Shown here in pieces: positions 32,998-45,194 of a DNA stretch of 64,000 nucleotides (position 1 is the first letter of the stretch; every line of letters starts with the position of its first letter). Source of the stretch: Ligula intestinalis (Eukaryota > Platyhelminthes > Cestoda > Diphyllobothriidea > Diphyllobothriidae); NCBI GenBank assembly GCA_036362985.1, contig JAYGXS010000003.1, forward strand, positions 87,543,526 to 87,607,525. The letters are read 5' to 3'. The position numbers and the translations under genes were made by a program. The notes under the pieces were generated by a model. The model saw only the letters and a list, made by a program, of their open reading frames with translations, searched no databases and had not been told where the DNA came from.

Positions 32998-34200
32998 TTA
33001 GAAAGATCTACGATAAAGGATTTGGGTCTTACTTACACGAATAAGCTTGCATTATCACCTCATGCAGATCGAATTGCTGCCAAGGCCGCACAGATATGTG
33101 AGTTTATATCGCATAACTTTTTACTTCCAGAAATGAAGTTAAAACTATACCGCATGTTTGTTCTTCCTATACTAGAATACTGCTGCCCGCTCTTTGGCCT
33201 CATGACCCAGCATGACCGTAGTAAGATTGAAAAGGTTCAGCGAGTTTTCACTCGTAAAATATTTTCTGTTTCTGGGTCTGGTATGTGTTATACAGATAGA
33301 TTTCAATTAGCAAACATTAAATTTCTTTGGATAAGAAGACTCGAAGCTGGTCTATGCTTTCTGTTTCGCGTTAACAATAGTCCTAATCTCCCACAAATTA
33401 ACGCTCTCCTTCCAGTTGACCGACCTTACGCCACTCGTAACTCTTCCATGATAATTTTACCACCCCGTAGCTCCACATCTAACCGTTCTCGTTTTTTTAC
33501 CTCCAAATATGCTTTTATTTGGAACAACCTTCCTCTCGATATTAGACTATCTTCTACACTGTCGATTTTTAAAGGCAAATTATATAAGTATTTCAATTTA
33601 GAGGAAATAAAGTCATTACTGTCTGTTTCCTTTCCAAACACGCAAGTTTTAGATTTTGAAAAGGGTCCTCCTGGCATTTGAAGCTCTTCCCAGGATGCTA
33701 AAATTGTTTCTTAATATGTTAGCATTTCCCTCTGCAGAGTCAAGCATCACTTCCAAGGGCTGCGAATTCTTCTCCGTTTTTGCAACCTTCGCTGTGGTCT
33801 TCGCGATTGGCTCTGGAATCTGGTGGGTCGCAACTCGATGATATTGCCTTGACATCTACTGCCTTCTCCTGCCTTCCGGATGACCCCTTCCTAACTCAAC
33901 GATCTATTATTTTTTCCCATGACCGTAAAAGTCCCGAACCCTGAACATCAGGTCCCAATCTAACCACATCAAACCCTTTTACCTATTAAGGCAGTTTTTT
34001 CTCCTAAAGTTTTTTGGAACTCGGTGGCCCGCTGAACTCATCCACCGATCTAGGAGTTTTTTTTACTGCCGATGACAATTATTTTATAAGAGTTCACTGC
34101 TTATCATTATTATTTTTATTTTCACGATAGCACTAAGTTTGTAACGACAGGGCCCCTTGGGCCTTAAATATACAAATTATTATTATTATTATTATTCATT
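32998..34200 (+). pseudogene. CR1-like LINE thumb domain and 3' UTR, 5'-truncated
   Basis: A 219-codon open frame from 33022 reads LGLTYTNKLALSPHADRIAA, MFVLPILEYCCPLFGLMTQH, KIEKVQRVFTRKIF and FIWNNLPLDIRLSSTLSIFK, then stops at 33681. This is the RT thumb and connection of CR1-like proteins. The 3' UTR ends with gggccccttgggcc and (ATT)n near 34175-34197, the usual CR1-type tail. RT palm and endonuclease are absent. The C-terminal frame itself is uninterrupted, so the insertion is not very old. Confidence 0.8.
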
Positions 34201-34324
34201 TGGGGAAGGCAGAAATTATAAGCGATAAAGCCGCTGCTTTTGCTTTTGCTGTCATTCTATCAGCGTGAGGTATACGATCTAATTAATTGGTGTATTTTAA
34301 ACCTAAGTTTTTGTGTTAGAACAT

Positions 34325-35500
34325 TCAGAAATGGGGCAAATTTGAAAAATGATAGGTTGTGGCAGCCTTTAAGGCCCAAAAACACAAACTGGCAATTAGA
34401 AGGCGAAAACTCCATCTGCCACGTAGAGCTCCACGCAGATAGAGCATAACATTCGAGTCATCTGCGTATGTATACGATTGAGAGTGTTTAACTATTGTTG
34501 AAATAAGATTTATAGAAAGTAAGAATAGCAGGTGGCCCAGAAGGGTACCTTGAAGGACACCGCTTAAAAAAGTGGCAGGGGAAGAGTGTGAAGACACCAC
34601 TAAGACCTGTTGTTTTCGATTAGAAAGATATGATCTAATAAATTCAATAAGAGGACTACAAAATCCGATAGCCTCTAGTTTGTCTAGAAGTCTCCTATGA
34701 GGTACTTTATCAAATGCCTTACTAAGATCAAAAAAGATGACCACCACTGATAAATGGTCGTTAGGAAGAGAAGTGAGTAGATTAAGAAAAGAAATTTGAT
34801 TTGTTTCACAAGATCGGTCCGGTAAAAAAAACATCCTGAGATATATTCAATATTTAAATGCTTATGCAAAAATCTGTAATTTTATTGGCGATTTATTTTT
34901 CAAACAGTTTAGCTAGAGAAAGTGTTTTATGAACATCGCGATAATTTTTAATGTCAGATCTGGAACCAGATTTAAAAATTGGAATTACAATAGAAGTTTT
35001 ACACTAATCAAAAAAACCGTTTTCGAGAAATATTATAAATAATTTGCTCATTAAAGGAGGAATATCTCTTAATTGCTTAATAAATGAGATTGGAATGTTA
35101 CCCGCCCCGACTGAATGTGAGTTTCTGAGACAAGCTATTTCTTCATGAATACTTGTAGGTGAGAAGTCAATTGTAGTGAGATTTGCATCACACATCAGAG
35201 GTATTTCAGGTGTTGGACTTGTCTCAATTTTAAAGAACTATGCGAAGAAGGATTTTGACATTTCTGCTTTGGCGAAATCCTCTGTAACAAAATCATTACT
35301 TCTATCGAGTGAAGGCGGAATGACTTTCTGAAGCTTAGCGGATGACCAAAAACAGAAAATTTGAGTAACGGATTTGGAAGAGTAAGTATCATTTAGCGCC
35401 AGGTACTCTCTACGCATATCTCGTGCAAGCCTCATTTTAAGTGCTAATTCAAATATTTGCGCTAACCTTAAGTGCACTGACGCAGGCATCGGCCTGTGTA
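34325..35500 (-). pseudogene. CR1-like LINE reverse transcriptase, inverted
   Basis: In minus-strand order it reads SVGAGNIPISFIKQL (fingers), then VVIFFDLSKAFDKVPHRRLL (motif A), FLSGVLQGTLLGHLLFLL (motif B with Pro to Leu) and SYTYADDSNVML (motif C, YADD at 34457-34468). The catalytic aspartates survive, but frame breaks separate the fingers from the palm and the thumb is missing. It ends where a different LINE starts on the plus strand, at about 35500. Confidence 0.8.
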
Positions 35501-37011
35501 GCTGACTCTGAACTTTCTGATCTAGGCTATGCATGCATTCCGAAGGATCAAAACAATGGCCGTGGCGGAGAAAGCTGCATATCTTTTATGCAGCCACTTA
35601 TATTTATCCCGTTGGACTATCCACAATTCACGGAGGTGGAGGAGAACTGCTTGCTACCGTGTTCTTAGGAACAAATACTCATTAGTCGTTGGCTGTGCTT
35701 AGCGCACAACTTATGCGAATGTGGACTATGATCTTTGTCTCTCGCAGGCATTTCATGCCGCAGCCGACTTGAATGTTAAGCATTGCTTGATTTCAGGTGA
35801 TTTTAACCTTCTTGCCGTGCAATGGTTTCCACCTTTCTGTCCTCCAAAGTTTGAGAACTAACTTGCGGCTGAAGATATCGGCATGCGGGATCAGGTAGTC
35901 GATTTTCCCCACTCGAGGAACAAACAAACAGGACAAATTTTCCTTAGGGGGTTCGAATCAATTTGTCATCCTTAGGCTCACTTGGGAGTTCAAACCATCT
36001 CACAGTTGTTCCCACACTAAAACTAGAGGCCGACGAAGCATTTTCCCAGAAATATATTTTTTATCATGACTTACAATCAGCAAACACGGCGGACCTACTG
36101 GCACATCTAAACGCTCTCGACTGGCCTTAATTTTTCCAATGTGTGGATGTTAATGTTTGTACCGATACACTGTACAAAGTGCTGGATCCACTTATCCTCC
36201 TATTTGTCCCAAGTAAGAAGGTAATACATGTCAAGGATGAAGTGTTCTTTCCTCTGTTTTTCCACCGTAAGATGCGTAGGCTCTCTCGTCGTTTGCATCA
36301 ACAGAAAGACACTTCTGTTCTGCCCTTGATCACACTGACCTTTGAGCAGGCTTAGAAGTTCTCCGAAGAAAAGCAGATAGCCGATGAGGCAAACTGCGCT
36401 GAAAACCCTTCTCCAAATGTTGTGAAACTCTTTTCGCTACAGTCAAAGCGCAGAGGAAAACGCAACACCCTATACTTCAAGACGCCTTAGGAAACCCCAT
36501 AGCTGATGCTTAGTTGACTGCCGATAGTTTCAATGCATTCTTGTCCAAAACGTCTGATGAAAACTCATTCGCCACACTTCCGGCTATCCGGGCTTGGATG
36601 GGTGCCATCCTTGAAAACATAAGTTTGACCCTCTGGGACGTGACTGTAGCCATTTGTCGTTATCTCAATCTTATAGTCCAGGACCATATGGCGTCCGAGT
36701 TAGCCTTCTAAAAGCTGGAGCGAATAATATTTTTCCGCGTATTATGAGTATGATATTAAATCTTGCTCTTGAGAGCGGAACGTTACCTTACGTTATAGAA
36801 GAAATCGCATATAATGCCTTTTCGCAAGAGTGGCCGATTGACGTCATTTGACACTTTCCGCAGCTACGAAGACCTTGGAGAGCTTGATCAAAGAAAAGAT
36901 TATGCGTAACTTGACAGAAAACTGCCTGCCTAGCGCAGCTCAACATGGATTTCTCGAGAAAAGATCTTGCGACAGCTGCCAGCACTCTTTCTTTGATTAT
37001 GTGCTTCAATA

Positions 37012-37461
37012 TAGGCAGTTACGCGGAGATTTAATGCAAACCTTCCGTATCGTGCGTGGCTTTGACTGCGCTCTCATGTGTGATGACTTCTTCCAACTCG
37101 CCACTACAATTAATCTCCGGGGGCATCCCTTCAAAATCTATATGCCCCAAGGACGATTGGATGTACGGAAGAATTTTTTCTCGAATTGTGTCGTGGACCC
37201 GTGGAATAACCTTCCCGAGGCCATTGTTATGTTCCAATCTGTGGAGATATTCAAACACCGACTTGATATACACAGGCTACAACACAACGTGAACTATGTG
37301 ACAAATTAACCTTGAAACACCACTGCGCCATGTGACTGTCTATATTTTCCTGACTGAAAACTTGTTAGCATTGTTTATAATTCTTGAGATTTTGATGTGA
37401 CAAATAGGGAGTTCAAAGGCGCAAGCCTATTTTTCCCTCAAATATACTGACTGACTGAATA
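37012..37461 (+). mobile_element. Nested 5'-truncated CR1-like LINE 3' end
   Basis: The host LINE reads FFDYVLQY before the insert and IDSGFALYTINFDF after it, a seamless RT sequence once the insert is removed. The insert encodes the thumb end (LRGDLMQTFRIVRGFDCALM, DDFFQLATT, LRGHPFK, WNNLPEAIV), then a 3' UTR with gggagttcaaaggcgcaagc and (CTGA)n. A four-base aata flanks both sides (37008-37011 and 37458-37461) as a short target-site duplication. A close relative is at 62586-63485. Confidence 0.8.
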
Positions 37462-37840
37462 CATAGACAGCGGTTTTGCCCTTTATACCATCAATTTTGA
37501 TTTTACTAAGGAATTTTATCGGGTCGATCGTAACCTTCTCCTTCTGAAACTGACCTCTTTCGGCATAGGTAGCAAACTTCTGAACTTTATGTCTTCCTAT
37601 TTGGATGCTCGTTCTTAACGAGTTAAAATTTCAAATGTTATCTCCGACCCCACGCATGTGTGGAGTGGAGTTATACAGGGTAGTGTACTGTGGCCACTAC
37701 TATTTTGCCTTTTTGTCAATGACGTTTCAGATTGTTTTCAGCATGGTAGACCCTTCATGTATGCTGATGGTTTAAAAGTCGCTTATCAGTACAAACCGGC
37801 AGATCGCAACATCGTGCTCGAACTGATAAAAAGGATCTTC

Positions 37841-38016
37841 AGGCCTTCGCCCAGTGGTGTAGCACATGGCGCCTCACCTTTTCGTGGCAAAAATGCTCCG
37901 TTATGGTTGTTGGCGATGATCACGAACCAGGCCTTCGCCCAGTGGTGAAGCACATGGCGCCTCAACTTTTCGTGGCAAAAATGTTCCGTTATGGTTGTTG
38001 GCGATGATCACCAACC
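37841..38016 (+). repeat. 88-bp tandem duplication inside the LINE
   Basis: The unit starting aggccttcgcccagtggtg occurs at 37841 and 37929 with four or five base differences. It duplicates the segment just after motif C and shifts the frame. Confidence 0.9.
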
Positions 38017-39054
38017 ACAATTAAGCATAGAAGGTCGCGAACTAAATGTCTGAGGTGTAATCAAGGATTTAAGCATATCCTATTCTAATAGTCTCAATCT
38101 GTCAGAGCACTGTACCCTGATAGTCTCAAAAGCACGCCAAACCACGGGATTTATCCTGAGAAATTCTATGACCGTAAAGGTTAGAACTTGCCTTTATAAT
38201 ATGTACGTGAGACCTAGTCTTGAATACTGCTCGCCCCTATTCAATCTTCTGCGCACTAGTGAACGGAAGAAAATAGAATCGGTGCAGCACTTCTTCACTT
38301 GAAGAGTTCTCACTACGGAACACCGTAACATAGCCTTCTAACAAAGGTGCCAACTTAAAACGATTGATCCCCTGTGGCTTCGTAGATTACAGAAGGGTCT
38401 ATTTTTACTGTTTAACCTTTTAAATGGCCAAAACTTTAATCCTCTCAGCACAATAAGTCAGCTCGAGCACTCTCGGCGCGCCAGTCATTGAGATGTGTTT
38501 TCATTTCTTCCTATGGCACGTACGGTTAAGTACCGGCAATTCTTTTCAGTACACGCCGTATCAATGTGGAATTAGCTGCTTAGAAGTATTAAAACCCAGC
38601 AAAGCTACACTTTGTTTAAGAGGGCTATCACTTGTAATCTACATTCAGGACAACTTTCACTAATTTTGGGCGCTGACTCATTTGAATCTCTTTTTCACTC
38701 ACCAAGTAAACTGGAACACTCTGATGGCGTAAGTGGACTTTGAACCCTGCCAGGCTTCATGCTGAAGATAATTCTGCTGAAGCTGCGGCCCGCAATCGGC
38801 TAACCCTTCAGCCGACAGCGCGCAACTTTTTCTTACAATCATTGAAGGAAGACTAAGAACAGCGTGTTCTTGTGCTAACTCTCTCCGTCCCAAAATACTG
38901 TCCCTTAATGATATGCAACTTTTCTCCTGCTGAGGTGTCAACCCAGTTTACAACTGTACATGTATTCCGTTTTTATCATTCCTTTGAAGTCAAGTTTTTT
39001 CACTTGAAACAAACTCCCTATCTTGCCCAGTATTGACAAAACAAAACCTGTAAA

Positions 39055-39190
39055 TAACTCCAACACTGGCTGCAAAAGAGGGAGTTTTCTTTGTTTTAGG
39101 TTCTTTCCTGTCTTCGAGGTTTTGGAAGGCACCCAGAGGTGCTCTACCAACTCTTCAACATTGCTTGTAAACTGGCATGACAAACGTATA
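39055..39190 (+). mobile_element. 3' UTR scrap of the full-length LINE family
   Basis: The order ctggctgcaa, gggagttt, tttaggttctttcc, gtcttcgaggt, ttggaaggc, gtaaactggcat matches the 3' UTR at 62450-62560. Only the last 130 bp or so were inserted. Confidence 0.75.
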
Positions 39191-39214
39191 TATTCGCATC
39201 ACTGCCATCTGCTC

Positions 39215-39470
39215 GAAAAAATATGGCTTAGTATTAACTACCCACAGGCAGGCACAAATTCAAGTCCATTTTCAGCATTGCATGAGTGAAATAAAAGGTT
39301 TCTGGACAAACGAGCCACTTAAAACACCGTCTGTGGTTCAAAGAGTCCTCGTGAATACGAGGCGTCCTGTCCCATGCTCAAAAAGTATGGCTTGGTATTA
39401 AATGAATACAGGCAGGCATACATTCCAATCTATTTCCAGCAATTGACAAGAATGTAGCTTCACGATTTCG
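39215..39470. repeat. Dispersed satellite-like repeat, copy 2
   Basis: This is the counterpart of 2066-2340. Two internal units start near 39225 (atatggcttagtatt) and 39388 (agtatggcttggtatt). Confidence 0.5.
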
Positions 39471-39639
39471 CCACATATTATTGGACAAACCGTAAGTCAA
39501 GTTTATCGAAGCAGGGCCTATAAGATCAGCTCGCAGACTGAAGTACAAGAAAGTATGACAGCAAAGCGAGTTGCTGACGAGTGTCAGGCAGGCATAAAGA
39601 CGAGGACAAAGGTCAAAGAAGCGAACAAAAGAGGCTTAA

Positions 39640-39727
39640 TTTCGCGCATCATATTGACGTGGGTCTTTAGGTGTGATCTTTATTTAAAAGCCTTTTTGAC
39701 AAATATCACACCTGAAGTTTTGTATAT
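39640..39727 (-). pseudogene. Dead type A finger exon
   Basis: The acceptor is intact, but the frame meets TAA after C-D-I-C-Q-K-G-F, the exon is 88 nt, and the donor GT is TT. It precedes a type B remnant in the standard A-B order. Confidence 0.75.
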
Positions 39728-39995
39728 CTGAATCCGATGACACAAGAGTAACACGATAATTAAAAATGTGGGAAATATGATGGCGCCATATGATATCAGT
39801 TAATGAAAAAGGGTTAAAAGATTTCACTTCTCATTAAAATCAATTAAAATAGCAACCCAAAGTAGCAAGTGGTTACCGGAGTTACTAACACGGTGATCTG
39901 ACTTTGATTCTATGGGTGACACACAGGGAAAGGGACGTTGCGAATGAAACAAAACATGCATTGAAATGAATCTGTTCAATTCAGAAATGGCGCAC

Positions 39996-40083
39996 TTTTG
40001 TGAACGCAAACGATATGCTTGATCATGTTTCTTTTTTCGCGAAAATGTAGTGCCACAGATCGCACATTCGAACTCACAAACTT
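39996..40083 (-). pseudogene. Type B finger exon with one-base frameshift
   Basis: It reads V-C-E-F-E-C-A-I-C-G-T-T-F-S-R-K-K and then loses frame in an A-run; the exon is 88 nt. The downstream bases would encode the expected HIV-C-V-H ending in the other frame. Splice sites look usable. A homopolymer sequencing error would also explain it. Confidence 0.7.
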
Positions 40084-40255
40084 CTGTAAAAGGAAAAAAG
40101 ACAAAAACAAATAAATAATCTTAAGAATTTGCGTACTGAACAGAAGTATAAAAACGCCAATTTGACTGGCCCTTTAAATAAAGTTTGAGTTTGAAGGAAA
40201 GACACTTGACGAGGGCTGGCGTGACACAGCAAGCATTATTCAGTTGACTTTATTG

Positions 40256-40341
40256 TGAAAAAATGCCGCCTCGTTGGAAGGCGAATCAACACAACAGGGA
40301 AGGCTTTTGTACAGCCAACGCTCTACCATTGGGCGTCGAGG
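40256..40341 (-). ncRNA. tRNA-like Pol III unit in the zinc-finger cassette, copy 3
   Basis: This older copy keeps a perfect five-base acceptor-like stem (CCTCG with CGAGG; plus-strand 40337-40341 and 40269-40273). It also keeps an A-box relative (40319-40336), a B-box relative GATTCGCCTTC (40277-40287) and a run of T (plus-strand A run at 40258-40263). Confidence 0.6.
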
Positions 40342-40904
40342 TCCATTATTAGCCACAAATTGAATCAGTTTTACTCTCCCAACTTACTGTTCGTACGGAA
40401 CCTGATCATTTTATCTCAATTCGACACTGAAAGTGCCTTGTTTATGCTAGAAGTCACCGATCTTTCGCCACTATAAGCTAAATTCTGGCAAGATACATTT
40501 TTGGTCGTTAAAAGGAGCAAATCAATATTGTTGTTTTTCAAAGTTCTGAAACATGCTAATTATCTTACATAAATAGGTCGGTTACAGGAACGTAGACTTT
40601 ACCTAATAAATGCAGATGGCTTCACGCTAAATGCTAGAAGGATTTCTAGTCTCGTACCCTATATCCGGAATTCACCCTCCTTGCACTGATCCTAACATTA
40701 ATCGTCACGCATCTAACCTAATCCTACAGCTGCACAAAGAACTAGGTCCAGACGAACTGATACCGTCGGTAGTGAACCAAGAGAAGCGTTACAACCTTTA
40801 CTGTAGAAAACAATAGTCAACGATGTAGTATTGCAGTGAATCCACCTTTGGCGACCCGCACCTCGTAAGATCATGTGATTTCAAGCCTCCACCTACCTTT
40901 TGGA

Positions 40905-41330
40905 CAGCCACATGCACCACTACGAACGCTTGCATATCGCGGCGACCGTTATGACGCGTACACACATAGGCGGACACAGTCCGTTTGGACGATCATTTTC
41001 AAGGCATGCTCCGTAGGGAACTGACTGGAATGATTGTCGTCAGGCCCGCACTGTCGACCAAACCGCTCTCACGGACAGACGTATGCTGGTCCGATAGACA
41101 AATTTTCCACTTCTTCTGAACAAAATAAACTTTTACTACCGCTCTTATCTCCCATGTTTCCTTTCTCCAAAGGAACCAGATTAGAAGATTGCAACTGCTA
41201 GAATCAAAGTTACTTAACTTCCCTGTGAATGCACTGACCAGTCGCAGACGCGGGATCAACTTTCCTTACCCCAAGTGCCAGTAAGCTTGCCGACTGGAGG
41301 ATGAATTAAAACACAGTTGTTAGCATAGTC
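40905..41330. repeat. Dispersed LTR-like repeat, second copy
   Basis: It is colinear with 21352-21760, including acaaaataaact followed by tcccatg and aaaggaacc. It abuts the 5'-truncated CR1-like copy that begins near 41340. Confidence 0.5.
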
Positions 41331-41339
41331 TGTTCAAAA

Positions 41340-43318
41340 TCTATCACAGAGAGAGGACCCCCGAATTGTACAATAGGTATAAGGCACAGAGAAACAAGGT
41401 TAAGAGCCTGATACGAATTAGCCGACAAAACTTCGAGAGTAATCTAATAAATCGTGCAGTAGGAAACCCAAAGCTTTTCTACAGCTACGTTTGGCAATGT
41501 ACTCGAAATAGAGACCCTATTCCTCTGCTAAAAACAGACGATGGTGTAGAAATTTGTGAGATTAACGAAAAGGCGGAACATCTATCCTGCTTCTTCCAGT
41601 CGGTCTTTACGAGAGAGGCTGAGTTCACCGCTATTAACTGCAGTGTGGGTGTGATCCAGACCATAGACTCGGTTGCACTCACGGAAGCTACCGTTCTGCG
41701 AGAACTTCTACAGCTTAAAGAAACGAAGTCGTCAGGTCCGGATGAGATACCTGCAAAGCTATTAAAAGAGCTAGCCATAGAGTTGGCGGTACCCCTGTAC
41801 CTTATCTTCCGAGCTTCTCTTAATACTAGACAAGTGCCACCCAATTGGAAGACAGCGTGGATCTCACCCATCCACAAAAGTGGAAGTCGGGCGACTGCAA
41901 ATAACTATAGACCGGTCAGCCTCACCTCAATATCCTGCAAGCTTATGGAACGCATAGTCAAACGCGAGCTGATGCACTTTTTGGAGCAACATCAACTTCT
42001 TTCTGATAAGCAGCACGGATTCCGCAGGGGAAGGTCCTGCTTGACCAATCTGCTCTATTGTCTAGAACAATGGACCCGAGCGATCGATGAAGGGAATACG
42101 GTGCATACAGTCTTCGTAGACTTCAAGAAGGCGTTTGACACGGTGCCCCATCAACGTCTCTTATACAAGCTCAGCCGCATAGGGGTAAGGGGAAACCTTT
42201 TGCAGTGGATAGCAAACTTCTTGACTGGTCGTACCCAGACCATATGTATTGGCGAACAGCAGTCGGCGGAGGTAGCAGTTGAGAGCGGGGTTCCACAGGG
42301 ATCTGTTCTTGGCCCTATTCTCTTCCTTATATATATTGATGACTGCATAAGCGGACTAGACTGCGAAATCGCTATGTTTGCTGATGACATAAAACTTTGG
42401 AAGGTCATATGCAACCAAGACGATGAATTAAACCTCCAGGCAAATTTGCATAGACTAGAGCAATGGTCGACCCTTTGGCTCATGCCATTCAATGTGGCAA
42501 AATGCAACCTAATGTGCTTTGGTAGAACCAGCACTACGCCTCGGAGGGTGTATTACCTGAATCACACGCCGCTGCCAGAGGTTGAGGCTCAGAAAGACCT
42601 GGGGGTGTAGTTCACGCCTTCACTGAAGCCATCACTCCACGTCCTGAAAGTGGCTAAATCCGCAATGTCGAGCTTGTATCTTATCAAGCGAGCCTTTGCT
42701 AAGTTTGACAAAGCTGTATTTGGCAAGGTATTCGGCACGTTCGTACGACCTCAACTGGAATTTGCCATCCAAGCCTGGAGACCTTGGACAGCCAAAGACA
42801 AAAAAAACCTCGAAAGGGTACAAAGACGCGCAACAAAATTAGTACGAGGACAACGGAACCTCCCTTATGAGACCCGATTGGTAAATCTTGACTTGTTTCC
42901 TCTAGATTACAGGCAGATACGTGGGGACCTAATCCAGGCATTTCGCATGTTGCGTGGTCAGGATTGCTGCCTCCAAACAAATGACTTCTTTGAGCGGGCC
43001 ACCACCTCTAGGCTGCGAGGACACCCCCTCAAATTACGTGTGACTGGGGCAAGACTTGACCCAAACAATTCTTTTTCTCTAAGAGGGTAATCCAGGCATG
43101 GAATGCTCTTCCTGCAGATATTGTCATGTCCCCTTCCGTGGATGTCTTTAAGGCAAACCTAGACCGATATAATGAGTATCGTCACGATTAAGTACTCCAA
43201 ATCCAATCACTGAACTATTCCGATTCTAAAAATTGAAGCACTCTACATCCAAAACCTGAAATGCTAGAAATGCTATAAATATATACTAATAGTAATTTGT
43301 AAGTAGTAGTATTATTAT
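41340..43318 (+). pseudogene. CR1-like LINE reverse transcriptase, nearly intact, 5'-truncated
   Basis: The 414-codon frame from 41366 holds RT fingers (SSGPDEIPAKLLKELA), NNYRPVSLTSISCKLMERIV, GFRRGRSCLTNLL, motif A VDFKKAFDTVPHQRLL, motif B GVPQGSVLGPILFLIYIDDC and motif C FADD (residues 338-341). A TAG at 42608-42610 replaces the expected Trp after DLGV. The same frame then continues through the thumb (FGTFVRPQLEFAIQAWRPW, RVQRRATKLVRGQ). A one-base shift near 43080 moves the last 37 codons (VIQAWNALPADIVMSPSVDV) to another frame, ending at 43191. The 3' UTR ends in TAGTATTATTATTA. The endonuclease is missing. Only two lesions make this a young copy. Confidence 0.85.
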
Positions 43319-43859
43319 TAGTAATTAACAAAATGAGTCTCTGCCATTATCTTCCTATGTTGTCTCTACTCACTATGCGATCTGCGCCGATCGTGTCTGA
43401 GGACGCACCTATCGCACCTATGGTCCTAGGCTATGCGGCCCTGTCACACCCTTTCTCGTATCGACCGACTGCTGACAACGTGGTGGGTTTCTCGGCTCTT
43501 GACACAGCAAAGGCGTATCATGGTCGCATCGCCGGTCTTCGGGACGTTCTCGTGACTCCGAGATCTCCTCCACGTATGGTCCTTCGGGTGTAGATATTAC
43601 TCGTCATGGACGCCATGGCTACCGTCAACATTCACAGAAGCATCATGCCCCTATCATTCACATGCTTCCCCACGAGCGACAGTTTTTCTTCTAAAAACCA
43701 AAAATGACATTCCATTTTGAATTATGAGCCAGCCTTAAGAGTTTTTTCACTGTCTGCTATTCTTCTTCAGCTACACTGCTGGCTCGTGTAATCTGAGTGT
43801 GAGTTTATTACTTGAAAAAAGCGAGTAGTCGTTTGAAATTGTGTCAACGACTTCTTTAG

Positions 43860-43966
43860 AATGTTCGGCTTTGCCGATGCATTTCTTAAATCCTATGTAC
43901 CAAGAGGGAGTTCAAAGGCGTTTGCCTATATTTCCTTTAATAAATTTGACTTGACTTGACTATAGT
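43860..43966 (+). mobile_element. LINE 3' tail scrap with (TTGAC)n
   Basis: The sequence gagggagttcaaaggcgttt followed by a pyrimidine stretch and (ttgac)n matches the 3' ends at 37400-37457 and 63430-63480. The terminal pentamer differs from their CTGA repeat. Confidence 0.6.
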
Positions 43967-43984
43967 CCAACTTGCCTTCATGTA

Positions 43985-45045
43985 CTGGCTGCAGCTCCAA
44001 TCATGAGTGGTCTAGCCGGCTTTAGTTATGTCCCGTACTGTGCTTCTCCACGCGCGACAATCCGTAGCCGCAGACTCGGACAGATCGACCCATTCTCATC
44101 GCCACCATCGGAGACGGAAAAGAGTAGGTCCAAGAACCACTTCTATGTCCTAATGGGCTTAGTCGGGCCAGGTTTTGTGCTGGCCTCCTTTTCGACGTTT
44201 CCAATTACGTAAGGGTTTCGGGTCGACGACAGTAACACTATGCTCGTGAGGCTGACTAGGAAGAACGTGTCCAAACCACCTCAGTCATCTTTCTTGGGAT
44301 ATCCTTGCGATGTTGTTGCAGCGAGTGCGGTTTGTTTAATTTGAGACGAGGGCGGTGTATTCCACTCAAAGTATGTTCCCTAAGCAGTAGTGAGGAAACA
44401 CTTTCATTGCTGTTCATATTCCAAGTGGATAGCCCAGCAGTCGAATCCATATAGAAGCAGAAACCGTACGGATGCACGATACACGTGCACCTCCGTGAAG
44501 ATAAAAATATCGCGGTGGGTCCATAGGCATATTCGAAGGCTGCAGAAAACTCATCAGCCTGCATCAGTTCGGAAGACATGTCATCCTTACGCCACCCATT
44601 CGGCAGCAAGCTCTCTCCGAGGTATTTAAAACGGTGTGCTTCTCCAAGTTCACAGCCATTAGCTAGAGAGGTGTCTTCACGAGGGATGCAACATGAAAGC
44701 GCTTCGGTCTTTCCACCGTTTATGGACAAATCGACCGATTTTGCGACCTTATTCACCCATGACACCGTAGACTATAGATAACCAAAGTTTGAAGCTAGTA
44801 CACCAACATCATCGGCATAATCGAGATCAGTCAACCGGCAAACGCAACCTCCTCAATTTTCTGTAGGGCCTTCCCGAGAACCCAGTCAAATGCGTAGTTA
44901 AAGAGGATGGGTGGCAGGACAGAGCAACGAATTGTGAAAGGTTGATCTGGACTAGCACCTGCGCAGTGGTAAAGCGGTAGTAAACCTTGAATATGGCGAT
45001 TATTTTTGAAGGTACACAATCTATTGCTGCTATCCACATAGATCA
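43985..45045 (-). pseudogene. RTE-type LINE, 3' half, inverted copy
   Basis: In minus-strand order it reads LPPILFNYAFDWVLGKALQK (motif B), a palm-thumb piece MSWVNKVAKSVDLSINGGKT, FKYLGESLLPNGWRKDDM, and the C-terminal MEVVLGP-like region ending near 43985. The motif C stretch lies between frames. It is similar in extent to the copy at 21.8-22.9 kb. Confidence 0.75.
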
Positions 45046-45194
45046 GGGCCTCCGTCTAACGTTTGCCTTGTCAGTACGACCGCCTCGGGTGCATACGTCT
45101 ATGCACGGATATGGGGCAGCACTTATTTCTTACGAACCCCTTGGGACAGCCTCAATCGCCCTCTTTCTGTGCAGCAATGCATCAATAATCTGCG

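Larger units (their letters stand above)
35505..39050 (+). pseudogene. CR1-like LINE, endonuclease to 3' UTR, broken and nested
   Basis: The order is colinear with an intact element. Endonuclease pieces come first (GYACIPKDQNNGRGGESCI, EVEENCLLP, ISGDFNL with WFPPF). RT fingers follow (SPGPYGVRVSLLKAGANNIF), then palm INFDFTKEFYRVD, VIQGSVLWPLLFCLFVND and motif C as YADG in place of YADD. Last come a thumb (YVRPSLEYCSPLFNLL) and a 3' region to about 39050. A foreign LINE 3' end interrupts it at 37012-37461, and an 88-bp duplication lies at 37841-38016. Many stops confirm it is dead. Confidence 0.8.

Noticed and set aside
43333..43593. 86-codon plus-strand frame after the CR1-like copy
   Set aside because: No motif or splice context, and it lies between two mobile-element remnants.
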